DNA of 64,000 nt from Saprospiraceae bacterium (GTDB lineage Bacteria > Bacteroidota > Bacteroidia > Chitinophagales > Saprospiraceae). Of the stretch, positions 36,135 to 45,725 are shown piece after piece (the stretch's first letter is position 1; each line of letters begins with the position of its first letter). The notes under the pieces were generated by a model that saw nothing but the letters and a program-made list of their open reading frames with translations, did not search any database and had not been told where the DNA came from. The stretch spans positions 1 to 64,000 of the forward strand of contig JALSPK010000174.1 in assembly GCA_026986005.1 (NCBI GenBank), given 5' to 3'. Position numbers and translations under genes: made by a program.

Positions 36135-36842
36135 ATGGCAGATTATAAAATAGCAATAGCAGATGAACATGAGATGTTCTTAGAAGGACTTAAAGTTCTT
36201 CTTGAAGCTAATGAGTACCCCGGCTATTCAGTAACAGCCAAAATTAAATCAGGTAAAGACCTGATTTCACTAATTGAAAATGAAAATTTCGATGCTCTTA
36301 TTTTTGAAATTAACTTTGTAGATATTGAACCGGAAGAGTTGATAACTGAATTAAAAAAACGAAACAGTAATGTTAAGCTTTTTGTATTGAGTGCTTACGG
36401 AGATATGAACTTGGTTAAAACATGCTTTAGGTTAGGCGCTGATGGATACTTGCTTAAGTCAAGTAATTCTTCATTGCTTTTTTCAGGCTTGGATACTATT
36501 TTTAGAGATGATATTTTTATAGGAGAAAACCTTAAGGTTGCACCTGTAAAAAATAGCATTGATAAAAACAATATAGAGAAGACTGAAAAAAAAAAGTTTC
36601 CTATTGATAGATTTTTAATACGGCAGAAGCTGACTAAAAGAGAGAAAGAGATTTTAGAGCTTATTTGCAGAGGTATGAGTAATAGGATGATAGCTAAAAA
36701 GTTGTTTATAAGTGATCATACTGTTGGAGTACATAGGAAACACATAATGAAAAAAATGAATGTTTCCAGTACTGCAAATCTGTTAAGCTTTGTTTCAAAA
36801 TACGAAATATTAGTAAAAAAAATAGAAATGGTAGAGAGCTGA
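36135..36842 (+). CDS. LuxR/NarL-type regulator with atypical receiver
   Basis: The 235-residue protein has a CheY-like receiver (1-125) and a LuxR-type helix-turn-helix (about 165-230, Leu-Thr-Lys-Arg-Glu-Lys-Glu-Ile-Leu). The acidic pair is Asp10-Glu11 and the conserved Lys108 is kept, but the phospho-acceptor position is Glu58 (Phe-Glu-Ile-Asn, where NarL has Leu-Asp-Leu-Asn). It therefore may act without phosphorylation, as Glu can mimic phospho-Asp. It precedes two T9SS cargo genes, which it may control; this is inference from position. Confidence 0.85.
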   Translation: MADYKIAIADEHEMFLEGLKVLLEANEYPGYSVTAKIKSGKDLISLIENENFDALIFEINFVDIEPEELITELKKRNSNVKLFVLSAYGDMNLVKTCFRLGADGYLLKSSNSSLLFSGLDTIFRDDIFIGENLKVAPVKNSIDKNNIEKTEKKKFPIDRFLIRQKLTKREKEILELICRGMSNRMIAKKLFISDHTVGVHRKHIMKKMNVSSTANLLSFVSKYEILVKKIEMVES

Positions 36843-36956
36843 AGGCTTTCTAAAGATATATAAAATTAACCTTCATGAGTATTCTGTATTAATCCATCTG
36901 ATTCGTGTGATTAAATATTGAAATAAATTTCGTAATCAATAAATTTTTAAATACTC

Positions 36957-39900
36957 ATGAAAAACAAGAATTTTACAAGTGAATTAGGTGCTGCTGTAAG
37001 AAAATCTTACTTAGCATTTATGTTTTTATTTGTGTTATTTACAATACAAAATGTAGATGCACAGTGTCCTTTGAGTAGTAATGATTTGGTACAAGTGTCA
37101 TTAGATGATAATTGTATTGCTGTTGTTACTCCTGAAATGATTATTGAAGGGGAAGATGATAATACCGTTTGCGGGTATGAAATCCTCACAATTACCGATG
37201 ATGGCGTAGAAGTAGGTCATGCTGAAGCCGGAGGAACCGGAAACTGGATTTTGGATAACGTGGCTCCTTACTATGGTCATACTCTAATGGCTACTGTTAG
37301 CTTTTTGGGAGATCATCATAATTCAACAATGGGAGGTTTGTATGTGGAAGATAAGATTGCTCCAACATTAAGGTGCTTGGATACAGCTTATGTGTCATGT
37401 TCAGAGGATTTGTCAGATTATTTGACAACCAAGTCCCATGGGCCTTATGTTGTGGAGTATGCTGCTGTTGTGGAAAATACAGTTGGTCCAAATTATACGA
37501 ATTTTCCTACAAATCCGATTGTCATAGCATCCGGAGATGATGCAAGAATCCCGGTTGTTGTTGATAATAAGGCTAATCAGTCTGAGATTATTAAATATGT
37601 AAAAGCTAATTTAGGCTTTACCGGATCTTCATCAGGTGTGGTTGTTAGAATTGAATCTCCATCGGAGGTTTCTCCTAATACCGGATTTGGTAATGACTAT
37701 TTTTTCAAGGATAAACAAGCTTTGGATTCATATGTAAATGGAACATGGTATATCGTTGTTCAAAACAATAGTGGTAGTACAAGAACTGTCAATTCAGCAA
37801 GCTTGACTATAGAGAGTGAAAGTTTCTTGACAATAGGAGGTGGCGTAATAGTTAGTGATAACTGCTACAATGATAAGACAACTATCGCTGTTTTATCTGA
37901 TATCACTAGACCGAATGATGATATGTGTGGAGATTATTTCCAAGAAAGAAAAATTGTATATCAAGGAACAGACTGGAGAGGAATGAAAACTCCTGTGTGT
38001 GAACATGTGATAAGATGGGAGCACAAAGGTCTTAACGATATGCAATGGCCTACAAATTATGATGGCCTTGCGGGATCAGAACCACCTTTGTCCTGTTCAG
38101 GTAAATTTATGGAGGCAGACATAAGTGGAGATTTTACAGAGACAAATATAGTTTGGGATACTAATCACGATGGTTACCCACAACCGGGTGAAGTCGAAGT
38201 TCCCACAATAGATGGTAATCCCATATATCCGGATCCTGCATATTGTATGATTAATGTGACATATTCAGATGAAGTATTTGATAAGTGCCCCGGTTCATAT
38301 AAGATATTAAGAAAATGGATAGCATACGATATGTGTGAACAAGGTCAAACCGGAGTAAATCCTAGTATACATTATCAAATCATATTAGTAATTGATAATA
38401 CTCCGATGGTGTTGTTTTCAAATGTATTACAAACAATAGAAGTTGGAGCAGATCCATTTAAGTGTTCAGCTGATAATATAGTGCTTCCGATACCTCATAT
38501 CGTAGACTATGGATGTAGTGAAGGGTATGATTATGTTGTAGGATATTGCGATACAGGAAATGGTATATTTGAATATTTTGAAAATATCTCATCAAGAATA
38601 GTACCGGATCCTTATGGACAAGAGCATTTGAATACTTTAGAGTATACAATTGATGGTTTGCCGGTAGGAGAAACTTGTATAAGATATATTATTACTGATG
38701 CGTGTGGTAACAAAACATATGCTACATTGACAGTTAGAGTAGTTGATGATGTTGCTCCAATTCCAATTTGTGATGAACATACAGTAGTTACTGTTTCCTC
38801 AGATTGTACAGCTAGAATTAACGCTGAGACATTTGATGATGGAAGTTTTGATAACTGTTCAACTGTTGACTTTACAGTCGCGAGAATGTATGGTAATAGT
38901 GTTGGAACATTTAAGCCGTATGTAGATTTTGGAGGAAGTGATGTTGGCAATGATCGACAAGTAGTTCTTAAAGTAACAGATAAAGAAGGAAACGAAAATA
39001 CTTGTATGGTTTGGGTAAGTATAGACAACAAATTTAAGGCTCAAATATATTGTCCAAAACCTAGGTATGTAGATTGTGGTACTGATTTGGAAGCTTTGAG
39101 CTTAGGTACTCCTGATGTAATATACAACTGTGAGTATGACTTGGAAGAAGGAGATATAGTAGAAAATCTTAATAATTGTGGAGTAGGTAATGCTACTAAG
39201 ACTTGGAAAGTATTAGTAGGAGGCCATGTAGTTAAAACATGTACTCAAAGAATTTATGTTAGTAATGATACTCCTTTTACAATGAGAAATAGGGATTGGC
39301 CAAGAGATAGAACGAATCTTGTAGGCTGTAGTGATGCAGATACTGATCCAAGTAATACAGGAGAGCCTGATTTAAGTCATGATGATGCCTGTAGTATGGT
39401 AGCATCTACATACTCAGATAGAGTGTTCAATGTGGTAGAAGGAGCTTGTTATAAGATTTTAAGAGATTGGACAGTGATTGACTGGTGCAATTACAATGAT
39501 AATAACCCTTATTATATAGGATTACCGGGACATCCTTATGAAGGAATGTGGACACATACACAAGTGATCATGGTAAATGATAATAATGCACCGGTAATAA
39601 CAACATCTTGTGCGACACAAACAATATGTGCTTACAATGCTGATTGCTCGGGAGATGTTACATTGGTAGCAGAAGCAGATGATACATGTACTCCTGACGA
39701 TGAGTTGGCTTGGAGTTATAGAGTAGAGAACAATGACGGTGGATTTTATGCTAATGGTAATAGCAATACATTTTCAAAGAATGGAATGGAACTTGGTACT
39801 TACCATATATATTGGACAGTAGAAGATAAATGTGGAAATATAGATGAGTGTGATTATGTATTTATTGTTAAAGACTGTAAGAAGCCTACACCATTGTGTT

Positions 39901-41417
39901 ATACAGAGATTACTACAGTAGTAATGCCAACTACAGAGCCAAGAATGGTTGTTGTGAAAGCGAGAGACTTTGATAGAGGTAGTGATGATAACTGTACTCC
40001 GGGTGCGACATGTGGAGATTGTGATACAGAATTGCATTTTTCATTCGACTCATTAGGATATGAGGTACAAAAGACATTTACTGAAGCTCATGTAGGTCTT
40101 CAAACCCTTAAAATGTGGGTTAGAGATAAGGCAGGAAATAGAGATTACTGTACAGTGACTCTTCATGTACAAGATAATGTACCTGGAGGAGCACTTATAG
40201 CAGGAAGTTTAGTGACAGAAGACGATAAAACACTTGAGCATGCTAATGTTGAGGTAGAGGATATGGTTGCACATGAGACTTTGGTAACACAATCAAATGC
40301 AAATGGATTTTTCCAGTTCAATGTTGAGGGTAATTCAAACTATCAATTGACATCAGAAATGGAGGGTAACTACCTTAACGGATTGACTACACTTGACATT
40401 GTGATTATACAAAAACATTTGTTGGGTATCAAAAAGATTTCCAGTCCATACAAATTGTTGGCTGCTGATGCTAATCAGGATAAAAAAGTGACGGCAAGTG
40501 ATATATTGGCATTGAGAAAATTGATTTTGGGTTCTACTGACAAATTGGAGAAAACAAAAGCGTGGTCATTTATTGATGCGAGCACACAATTTGATGATGC
40601 TAAAAACCCTTGGGCCGGTAATGAAGAAATGCATTCTATTAATCTGGAAAATGTACTTGAAGATAATATCAACAATAAGTTTATAGGATTGAAGATAGGA
40701 GATGTTAACAATTCAGTAGTAGTAAACTCTTCAGGCAATATTCATCCTAGAGGAATAGTAAGTCTGGATATTGATAATGTTGAGTACAAAGCAGGACAAA
40801 TAGTTAAAGTTCCTGTGTATGCAAGCGGATTTGATAATGTCGCAGGTATGCAGATAGGAATTAAATATAACAATGCTAATCTTGATATAGCAAAAGTTGA
40901 AGCTGGTAAAATGAGTATTGCCAAAGACAATTATGCTGTAAAAGACGGAGTATTATACATGAGTTGGAATTCAACAAAAGGATATACATATAATGAAGAC
41001 GAAATTTTATTTACTATCTATTTTACAGCTAAAGATGCTGGACAATTGATAAACCAATTAGCTGTTGCAAACAAAATTAGCCCTGAGGCTTATAGCGACG
41101 ACTTAGAAGTGTATGGAATTGAGTTGAATTACAGAAATTCGGAGAATGGAGGATTTGCGTTATACCAAAATACTCCAAACCCATTCAGTAATGAAACAGA
41201 AATATCGTTTCAATTACCTGAAGCAGGTATGGTCACAACAACTGTTTACGATGTAGCGGGTAAAGTGATCGTACAAAAATCAAGTATCTTTGAAAAAGGT
41301 AATAATTCTGTTAAAATGAGTAAAAATGATTTGAATAATGTTTCCGGAGTACTATACTATAAAGTAGAATTCAAAGGAAATGTTGCTATCAAGAAGATGA
41401 TTCTTCTAAAGAAATAG
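36957..41417 (+). CDS. giant T9SS type A cargo protein with P-domain, dockerin and cohesin modules
   Basis: This 1,486-residue secreted protein has a signal peptide (about 1-35), a proprotein-convertase P-like domain (about 170-290), several Cys-rich HYR/Ig-like modules each opening with an Asp-x-x-Ala-Pro linker (for example near 598 and 874), a carboxypeptidase-regulatory-like domain (about 1078-1140), a dockerin-like pair of Ca-binding repeats (about 1140-1195), a cohesin-like domain (about 1266-1390) and a T9SS type A sorting domain (about 1404-1486). It is expected on the cell surface as an adhesin or scaffold; no catalytic domain is visible. A terminator follows at 41439. Confidence 0.85.
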   Translation: MKNKNFTSELGAAVRKSYLAFMFLFVLFTIQNVDAQCPLSSNDLVQVSLDDNCIAVVTPEMIIEGEDDNTVCGYEILTITDDGVEVGHAEAGGTGNWILDNVAPYYGHTLMATVSFLGDHHNSTMGGLYVEDKIAPTLRCLDTAYVSCSEDLSDYLTTKSHGPYVVEYAAVVENTVGPNYTNFPTNPIVIASGDDARIPVVVDNKANQSEIIKYVKANLGFTGSSSGVVVRIESPSEVSPNTGFGNDYFFKDKQALDSYVNGTWYIVVQNNSGSTRTVNSASLTIESESFLTIGGGVIVSDNCYNDKTTIAVLSDITRPNDDMCGDYFQERKIVYQGTDWRGMKTPVCEHVIRWEHKGLNDMQWPTNYDGLAGSEPPLSCSGKFMEADISGDFTETNIVWDTNHDGYPQPGEVEVPTIDGNPIYPDPAYCMINVTYSDEVFDKCPGSYKILRKWIAYDMCEQGQTGVNPSIHYQIILVIDNTPMVLFSNVLQTIEVGADPFKCSADNIVLPIPHIVDYGCSEGYDYVVGYCDTGNGIFEYFENISSRIVPDPYGQEHLNTLEYTIDGLPVGETCIRYIITDACGNKTYATLTVRVVDDVAPIPICDEHTVVTVSSDCTARINAETFDDGSFDNCSTVDFTVARMYGNSVGTFKPYVDFGGSDVGNDRQVVLKVTDKEGNENTCMVWVSIDNKFKAQIYCPKPRYVDCGTDLEALSLGTPDVIYNCEYDLEEGDIVENLNNCGVGNATKTWKVLVGGHVVKTCTQRIYVSNDTPFTMRNRDWPRDRTNLVGCSDADTDPSNTGEPDLSHDDACSMVASTYSDRVFNVVEGACYKILRDWTVIDWCNYNDNNPYYIGLPGHPYEGMWTHTQVIMVNDNNAPVITTSCATQTICAYNADCSGDVTLVAEADDTCTPDDELAWSYRVENNDGGFYANGNSNTFSKNGMELGTYHIYWTVEDKCGNIDECDYVFIVKDCKKPTPLCYTEITTVVMPTTEPRMVVVKARDFDRGSDDNCTPGATCGDCDTELHFSFDSLGYEVQKTFTEAHVGLQTLKMWVRDKAGNRDYCTVTLHVQDNVPGGALIAGSLVTEDDKTLEHANVEVEDMVAHETLVTQSNANGFFQFNVEGNSNYQLTSEMEGNYLNGLTTLDIVIIQKHLLGIKKISSPYKLLAADANQDKKVTASDILALRKLILGSTDKLEKTKAWSFIDASTQFDDAKNPWAGNEEMHSINLENVLEDNINNKFIGLKIGDVNNSVVVNSSGNIHPRGIVSLDIDNVEYKAGQIVKVPVYASGFDNVAGMQIGIKYNNANLDIAKVEAGKMSIAKDNYAVKDGVLYMSWNSTKGYTYNEDEILFTIYFTAKDAGQLINQLAVANKISPEAYSDDLEVYGIELNYRNSENGGFALYQNTPNPFSNETEISFQLPEAGMVTTTVYDVAGKVIVQKSSIFEKGNNSVKMSKNDLNNVSGVLYYKVEFKGNVAIKKMILLKK

Positions 41418-41438
41418 AAAAAATCGTTAAAAAATTTA

Positions 41439-41478
41439 GCCTTTATTCGCAATTTTGCAGCGGATAAAGGCTTTTTTG
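41439..41478 (+). terminator. rho-independent terminator
   Basis: A 13-pair stem (41439-41451 with 41461-41473, one T-G pair) is followed by a T run, 21 bp after the stop of the type A cargo gene. Confidence 0.88.
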
Positions 41479-41552
41479 TATCTTTATTTTGAAATATTAT
41501 ATTAAATATTGATATAAAATGATTTTTGGCACAGTTATTACTATTAATAAAG

Positions 41553-41582
41553 TTGAACTTATAAATATAATTCATACTTTTG
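41553..41582 (+). promoter_or_regulatory. Bacteroidota-type promoter
   Basis: TTG (41553-41555) and an exact TAnnTTTG box, TACTTTTG (41575-41582), are 19 bases apart. It would drive the type B cargo gene that starts at 41662 and probably the PorP/SprF gene after it. Confidence 0.55.
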
Positions 41583-41661
41583 TGAAATTATTTTGTTTGT
41601 TTGCTTTGAATGTTTTAATGAAGCTCGATTTGATTAATTAAGAAATTAAAATTTTATAAAG

Positions 41662-44600
41662 ATGAAAAGATACATAATTGTTGTATTACTGTTTTTTAGC
41701 CAATTAGCTTTGTATAGTCAAAGTAACGATTTGAATATTTATTTTGAGACAAAAACTTCTGGTTCTGATTATGTCGAAGTCAATGTAAAAGCAGACGGTT
41801 ATACCCAAGTCGAATCATTTCAAATGTATTTTCAATGGGATTCTACCGTTTTTGAGTATGATACGGTAAGCAGTTACAATCATTTATTGGATGATAGTGA
41901 TACTAAGACTATTGACTTTTTTAATGGTGGTTTTATTGGAGAAGGAATTTTGTCCGCTCAATGGTTTGTTTTTTCAAAAGTGGATTTATCACTTGATGAT
42001 GGTACTACTCTGTTTACTATTAGATTTAAATACAAAGGAGATCCTTGCGATGAAACATCGCTTAGATTGGTAGATCCTTTGGTAGATTCTGCTCAAAGAT
42101 ATACATACGTTACTTACTCATGGAGTAATGATGCAAGTGGGCTTCCTATTGCATTTGATGAAGGCAATTTTAAAATACCTGGAGATAATTGTGGAGAAGG
42201 CGGTAATAATTGTAAAGGCTTTACACTAAATATAGAGAAAAAATGCGCTAAACAAAATGATGAAGTTTGCGTGAAATTCGTAGTTGATAGCTTTATCAAT
42301 ATTTCAGCATTGAATTTTTCAGTTTCATGGGATACTACTATAGTTTCATGGGTTAAAATAGGTGATAACTCAAATTGGGCCAGATCTCATGGAGGACATG
42401 TTACAACATTTAATCCCCATAGCAATACTTTTAGATATCTTATGGATGCTGACCCACCACTAAACTTAGCTAAAGGAGGTTCCTTGATTGATTTGTGCTT
42501 TAAAGTGAATCCTGATGCAGCTGAAGGGGATTTAAGTTTTCTCAGTTTTACTGATAGTTTACCCTTTGATGTAGAGAGCACCACAGAAGATTTTGCAAAC
42601 TTTTGCCTTGGTGACGGAAGTATTCTAGTAGGAGATTGTAAAGAAGCGGTAACATTTACTGCCTCAGAGGAAGAGGCCGATTTATCAGAAGAAACATGTG
42701 TAAGTATTACAGCAAAACAATTTATAGATATTTCTGGTTTTCAGATGTATGTCAAATGGGATCCTTCTGTCATAAACTATAAAGGAATCGGGAATGTAAA
42801 TAAAATTGATATCCAAGAGGGTACAAGTGGAAATATTGAAAAAGATGGTAACGATGCTTTGACTATAACTTGGAATAATGTTAATACTGTATCTATTGCG
42901 GATAATGATACTTTATTCCAGTTGTGCTATACCACAATAGGTGAATGTGGTGATAAATCTTCAATAGAAATTAAAGATGGTCCTGAGCTTAAGATTGAGG
43001 TTACCAGTGAGGTAAACTTAAATTCAGTTGAACTGGAACACATTGAAGTCCCGGGTAGTGTTGAGATAGTCTGCGCTGTGGAAATAGAAAAAATAACTGT
43101 TAATAATGTTGAATGCAACGGGGGGTCTGACGGAAGCATATATGTAAAAATGGCTTGTGGTACATGTAATTATACTTACAAGTGGAATGACGGTGCATCA
43201 GGAGCATCTAGAAATGCAATAGGAGCAGGTAATTATATCGTTACAATTACGGATACGGATTCAGGAGATTTTGTGGTTAAAACTATAACTGTTACTGAAC
43301 CTAGTCCATTGACTGCTTCCGGATCTGTCACAAATGAAGATTGTGATAATGAAGGAGCGATTACATTAACAGCTGTTAGTGGGGAGACTTCACCGTATTC
43401 TTATTTGTGGAGCAATGGAGCAATAACAAAAGATATTTCCGGAGTTACGGCCGGATCATATACTGTTAAGATCACGGATTCAAAAGGTTGTTCGGAGCTG
43501 AATAAATCGTTTACTGTAGGTAGTGATATTGATGAGCTTACTGTAAATAAAGGAGAAACTCAGAATGTGAATTGCTTTGGTGATTCAGATGGTAGCGTAT
43601 CTATTTTGGTTGCCGGAGGTTGTAGCCCGTACAGTATTAGTTGGAGTAATGGTGCAAAAGATAAAAATGTATTAACAGGGCTTATAGCCGGAGATTATTC
43701 AGTAACTGTGACAGATGCAAAAGGAAAAGCTAAAATTACCCAATTTACCGTGTCTGGACCTACTTCTAAAATTACAGTAGCGGGGGTCGTCACAGGAGGT
43801 TCAAATGCCGGTATTGATATTACTGCTACAGGAGGTACTGGCGCGTATACATATAGCTGGACAGGCCCTACGGGATTTGCAGGCAGTACAGATGAAGATC
43901 TTACAGGATTGACTATAGGAGGGACATATTCTGTTGAGGTGACAGATGCCAATGGATGTAAAGAGACAAAGTCTTTTGAGGTGGTTGTAGTTATAGATCC
44001 GATATCAATCTCGGATGTCGAAGTGAGTGACTTCAATGGATTTGGAGTGAAGTGTAACGGAGATTGTACAGGTACGGTTAGCGCAAAAGTTGTAGCCAAT
44101 CCACCTTGGGAAGTATTTTTAAATGGTGATAAAATCACTTTGCCCTATTCAGGTCTATGTGCCGGTTCTTATACATTGAAAATAGTCGATAACGAAGGAT
44201 TGACCACACAAGCTACTTTTGAAATAACCGAACCTGATGAATTATCAGTATCGGCTGATGAAATTAATTGTACCGATAGTGGCAAAGAAGAAGGAAGTGT
44301 AAGCGTGATAGTTAATGGAGGTATATCACCTTTCAAATATTATTGGGGCAAAGGGTTTGATGATTCAGCTGAGATTACTGATCTGCCTAAAGGAAAATAT
44401 TCTGTGGAGGTGACAGATGCAAATGGCTGTAAGGTGTTGTCTGAAGATTTGAAGGTCGATGATTGCGACAGAAGTGACTGTTATAAAGGTTCCACAATAA
44501 TATCTCCAAATGGGGACGAATTCAATGAATATTTCTTAATCAAGTGTTTTGAAGATTTTCCAACTAGTGAACTTAATGTTTATGATAGGTTGGGAAATAA

Positions 44601-44754
44601 GGTTTATAGCCAATCCAATTACGATGGTAAATGGAATGGACTTGATTTGAATGGCACTCCTCTGTTGGAAGGTAGTTATATGTGGGTATTTTTAGGATAT
44701 GATGAAAATAATAATAAGAGTATATATAAAGGTACTGTTACTATTTTAAGATAA
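41662..44754 (+). CDS. T9SS type B cargo protein with cohesin-like and SprB-type repeats
   Basis: The 1,030-residue secreted protein has a signal peptide ending Tyr-Ser-Gln (about 1-20), three cohesin-like beta domains (about 24-170, 185-315, 330-470), several SprB-type repeats with the pattern Gly-x-Tyr-x-Val-x-Ile/Val-Thr-Asp-x-x-Gly-Cys (about 475-930), and a gliding-motility-associated C-terminal domain (about 940-1030, Ser-Pro-Asn-Gly-Asp start). This C-terminal type B signal usually works with a PorP/SprF protein, and such a gene follows 26 bp later. It is probably a surface adhesin or filament. Confidence 0.88.
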   Translation: MKRYIIVVLLFFSQLALYSQSNDLNIYFETKTSGSDYVEVNVKADGYTQVESFQMYFQWDSTVFEYDTVSSYNHLLDDSDTKTIDFFNGGFIGEGILSAQWFVFSKVDLSLDDGTTLFTIRFKYKGDPCDETSLRLVDPLVDSAQRYTYVTYSWSNDASGLPIAFDEGNFKIPGDNCGEGGNNCKGFTLNIEKKCAKQNDEVCVKFVVDSFINISALNFSVSWDTTIVSWVKIGDNSNWARSHGGHVTTFNPHSNTFRYLMDADPPLNLAKGGSLIDLCFKVNPDAAEGDLSFLSFTDSLPFDVESTTEDFANFCLGDGSILVGDCKEAVTFTASEEEADLSEETCVSITAKQFIDISGFQMYVKWDPSVINYKGIGNVNKIDIQEGTSGNIEKDGNDALTITWNNVNTVSIADNDTLFQLCYTTIGECGDKSSIEIKDGPELKIEVTSEVNLNSVELEHIEVPGSVEIVCAVEIEKITVNNVECNGGSDGSIYVKMACGTCNYTYKWNDGASGASRNAIGAGNYIVTITDTDSGDFVVKTITVTEPSPLTASGSVTNEDCDNEGAITLTAVSGETSPYSYLWSNGAITKDISGVTAGSYTVKITDSKGCSELNKSFTVGSDIDELTVNKGETQNVNCFGDSDGSVSILVAGGCSPYSISWSNGAKDKNVLTGLIAGDYSVTVTDAKGKAKITQFTVSGPTSKITVAGVVTGGSNAGIDITATGGTGAYTYSWTGPTGFAGSTDEDLTGLTIGGTYSVEVTDANGCKETKSFEVVVVIDPISISDVEVSDFNGFGVKCNGDCTGTVSAKVVANPPWEVFLNGDKITLPYSGLCAGSYTLKIVDNEGLTTQATFEITEPDELSVSADEINCTDSGKEEGSVSVIVNGGISPFKYYWGKGFDDSAEITDLPKGKYSVEVTDANGCKVLSEDLKVDDCDRSDCYKGSTIISPNGDEFNEYFLIKCFEDFPTSELNVYDRLGNKVYSQSNYDGKWNGLDLNGTPLLEGSYMWVFLGYDENNNKSIYKGTVTILR

Positions 44755-44780
44755 ATTTGATTAAAGTATAAAGAAAAAAA

Positions 44781-45674
44781 ATGACAATGAAAAAGATATT
44801 ATTATCAATAGTTTTTGTTTTTGTGTTTGCTTACATAGGAAAAACACAGAGCAGATATATTTATACACAGTATTTTGTCAATCCTGTATTGATTAATCCG
44901 GGAGCAACCGGTTTTAATGGAGGACAAAGCTTATTGGCAAATTACAGGAATACTTGGGCTACTTTCCCGGGTTCTCCAAGGACATTCAGCTTCTCTTATG
45001 ATGGATTAGTAACAGAAAAAGTTGGTTTGGGTGCATTTGTGATGAGTGATACATATGGTTCATTACAGACTACTAAGGGACAATTGTCCTATTCATACAA
45101 TCTGAAAGGGAAGGACTATAACTTTGGTCTTGGATTTACAACAGAATACTCAAAGTACAATCTTACTGGAGGTGGCTTTGGATCAAATGCAAATGATCCC
45201 ATGATTGTCAAAAGAAGAGATGGAGATAAATTCTTTGAGGTGGCAGTAGGAGCTCATGGAACATTGCAGGATAGATTTATGGTAAGCGTTGTCTTCCCGG
45301 GCTTGGTAAGATCAAAAATCAATGCTGATGAAAATGAAGTGAAAGAAGAAAAACAGTTCAATTATATTATTGGTCTTGGCTATATCTATAAAATTCCTGA
45401 GTATGAAATGGGAATTTACCCAAGTCTTTATGTAAAGAAGTTGAGAAATATCAAGACTTTGATTGATGCCAATCTTTTATTGACATTTTATGACAATATG
45501 TTATCAGGTGGAGTTACTTATGGATTTGGGGATGACAATAGATTAGGTTTTATCATTGGGGCAAAATTGAATAAGTTAAGTTTTAACTATTCCTACGATT
45601 TTTCTTTCAAAGGATTTCAAGGGTACAACAACGGTTCTCATGAATTTACAATTGGATATTATTTTAAAAGATAA
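44781..45674 (+). CDS. PorP/SprF family protein paired with the type B cargo
   Basis: The 297-residue protein has a signal peptide and the PorP/SprF barrel, with the early Tyr-Thr-Gln-Tyr-Phe-Val-Asn-Pro-Val-Leu-Ile-Asn-Pro-Gly-Ala-Thr-Gly motif and a C-terminal strand ending Tyr-Phe-Lys-Arg. Genes like this lie next to type B T9SS cargo and help its secretion or attachment. It follows the cargo gene by 26 bp and is a second copy beside the one upstream of gldK. Confidence 0.92.
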   Translation: MTMKKILLSIVFVFVFAYIGKTQSRYIYTQYFVNPVLINPGATGFNGGQSLLANYRNTWATFPGSPRTFSFSYDGLVTEKVGLGAFVMSDTYGSLQTTKGQLSYSYNLKGKDYNFGLGFTTEYSKYNLTGGGFGSNANDPMIVKRRDGDKFFEVAVGAHGTLQDRFMVSVVFPGLVRSKINADENEVKEEKQFNYIIGLGYIYKIPEYEMGIYPSLYVKKLRNIKTLIDANLLLTFYDNMLSGGVTYGFGDDNRLGFIIGAKLNKLSFNYSYDFSFKGFQGYNNGSHEFTIGYYFKR

Positions 45675-45692
45675 TAGTAATATGTGAAATAT

Positions 45693-45725
45693 AAAAAGCG
45701 ATATCAAAAATTGGTATCGCTTTTT
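45693..45725. terminator. bidirectional terminator between convergent genes
   Basis: An 11-pair stem (45693-45703 with 45715-45725) has A-rich and T-rich flanks, so it can end transcripts from both sides. Its right half overlaps the last codons of the glycosyltransferase gene on the minus strand. Confidence 0.75.
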
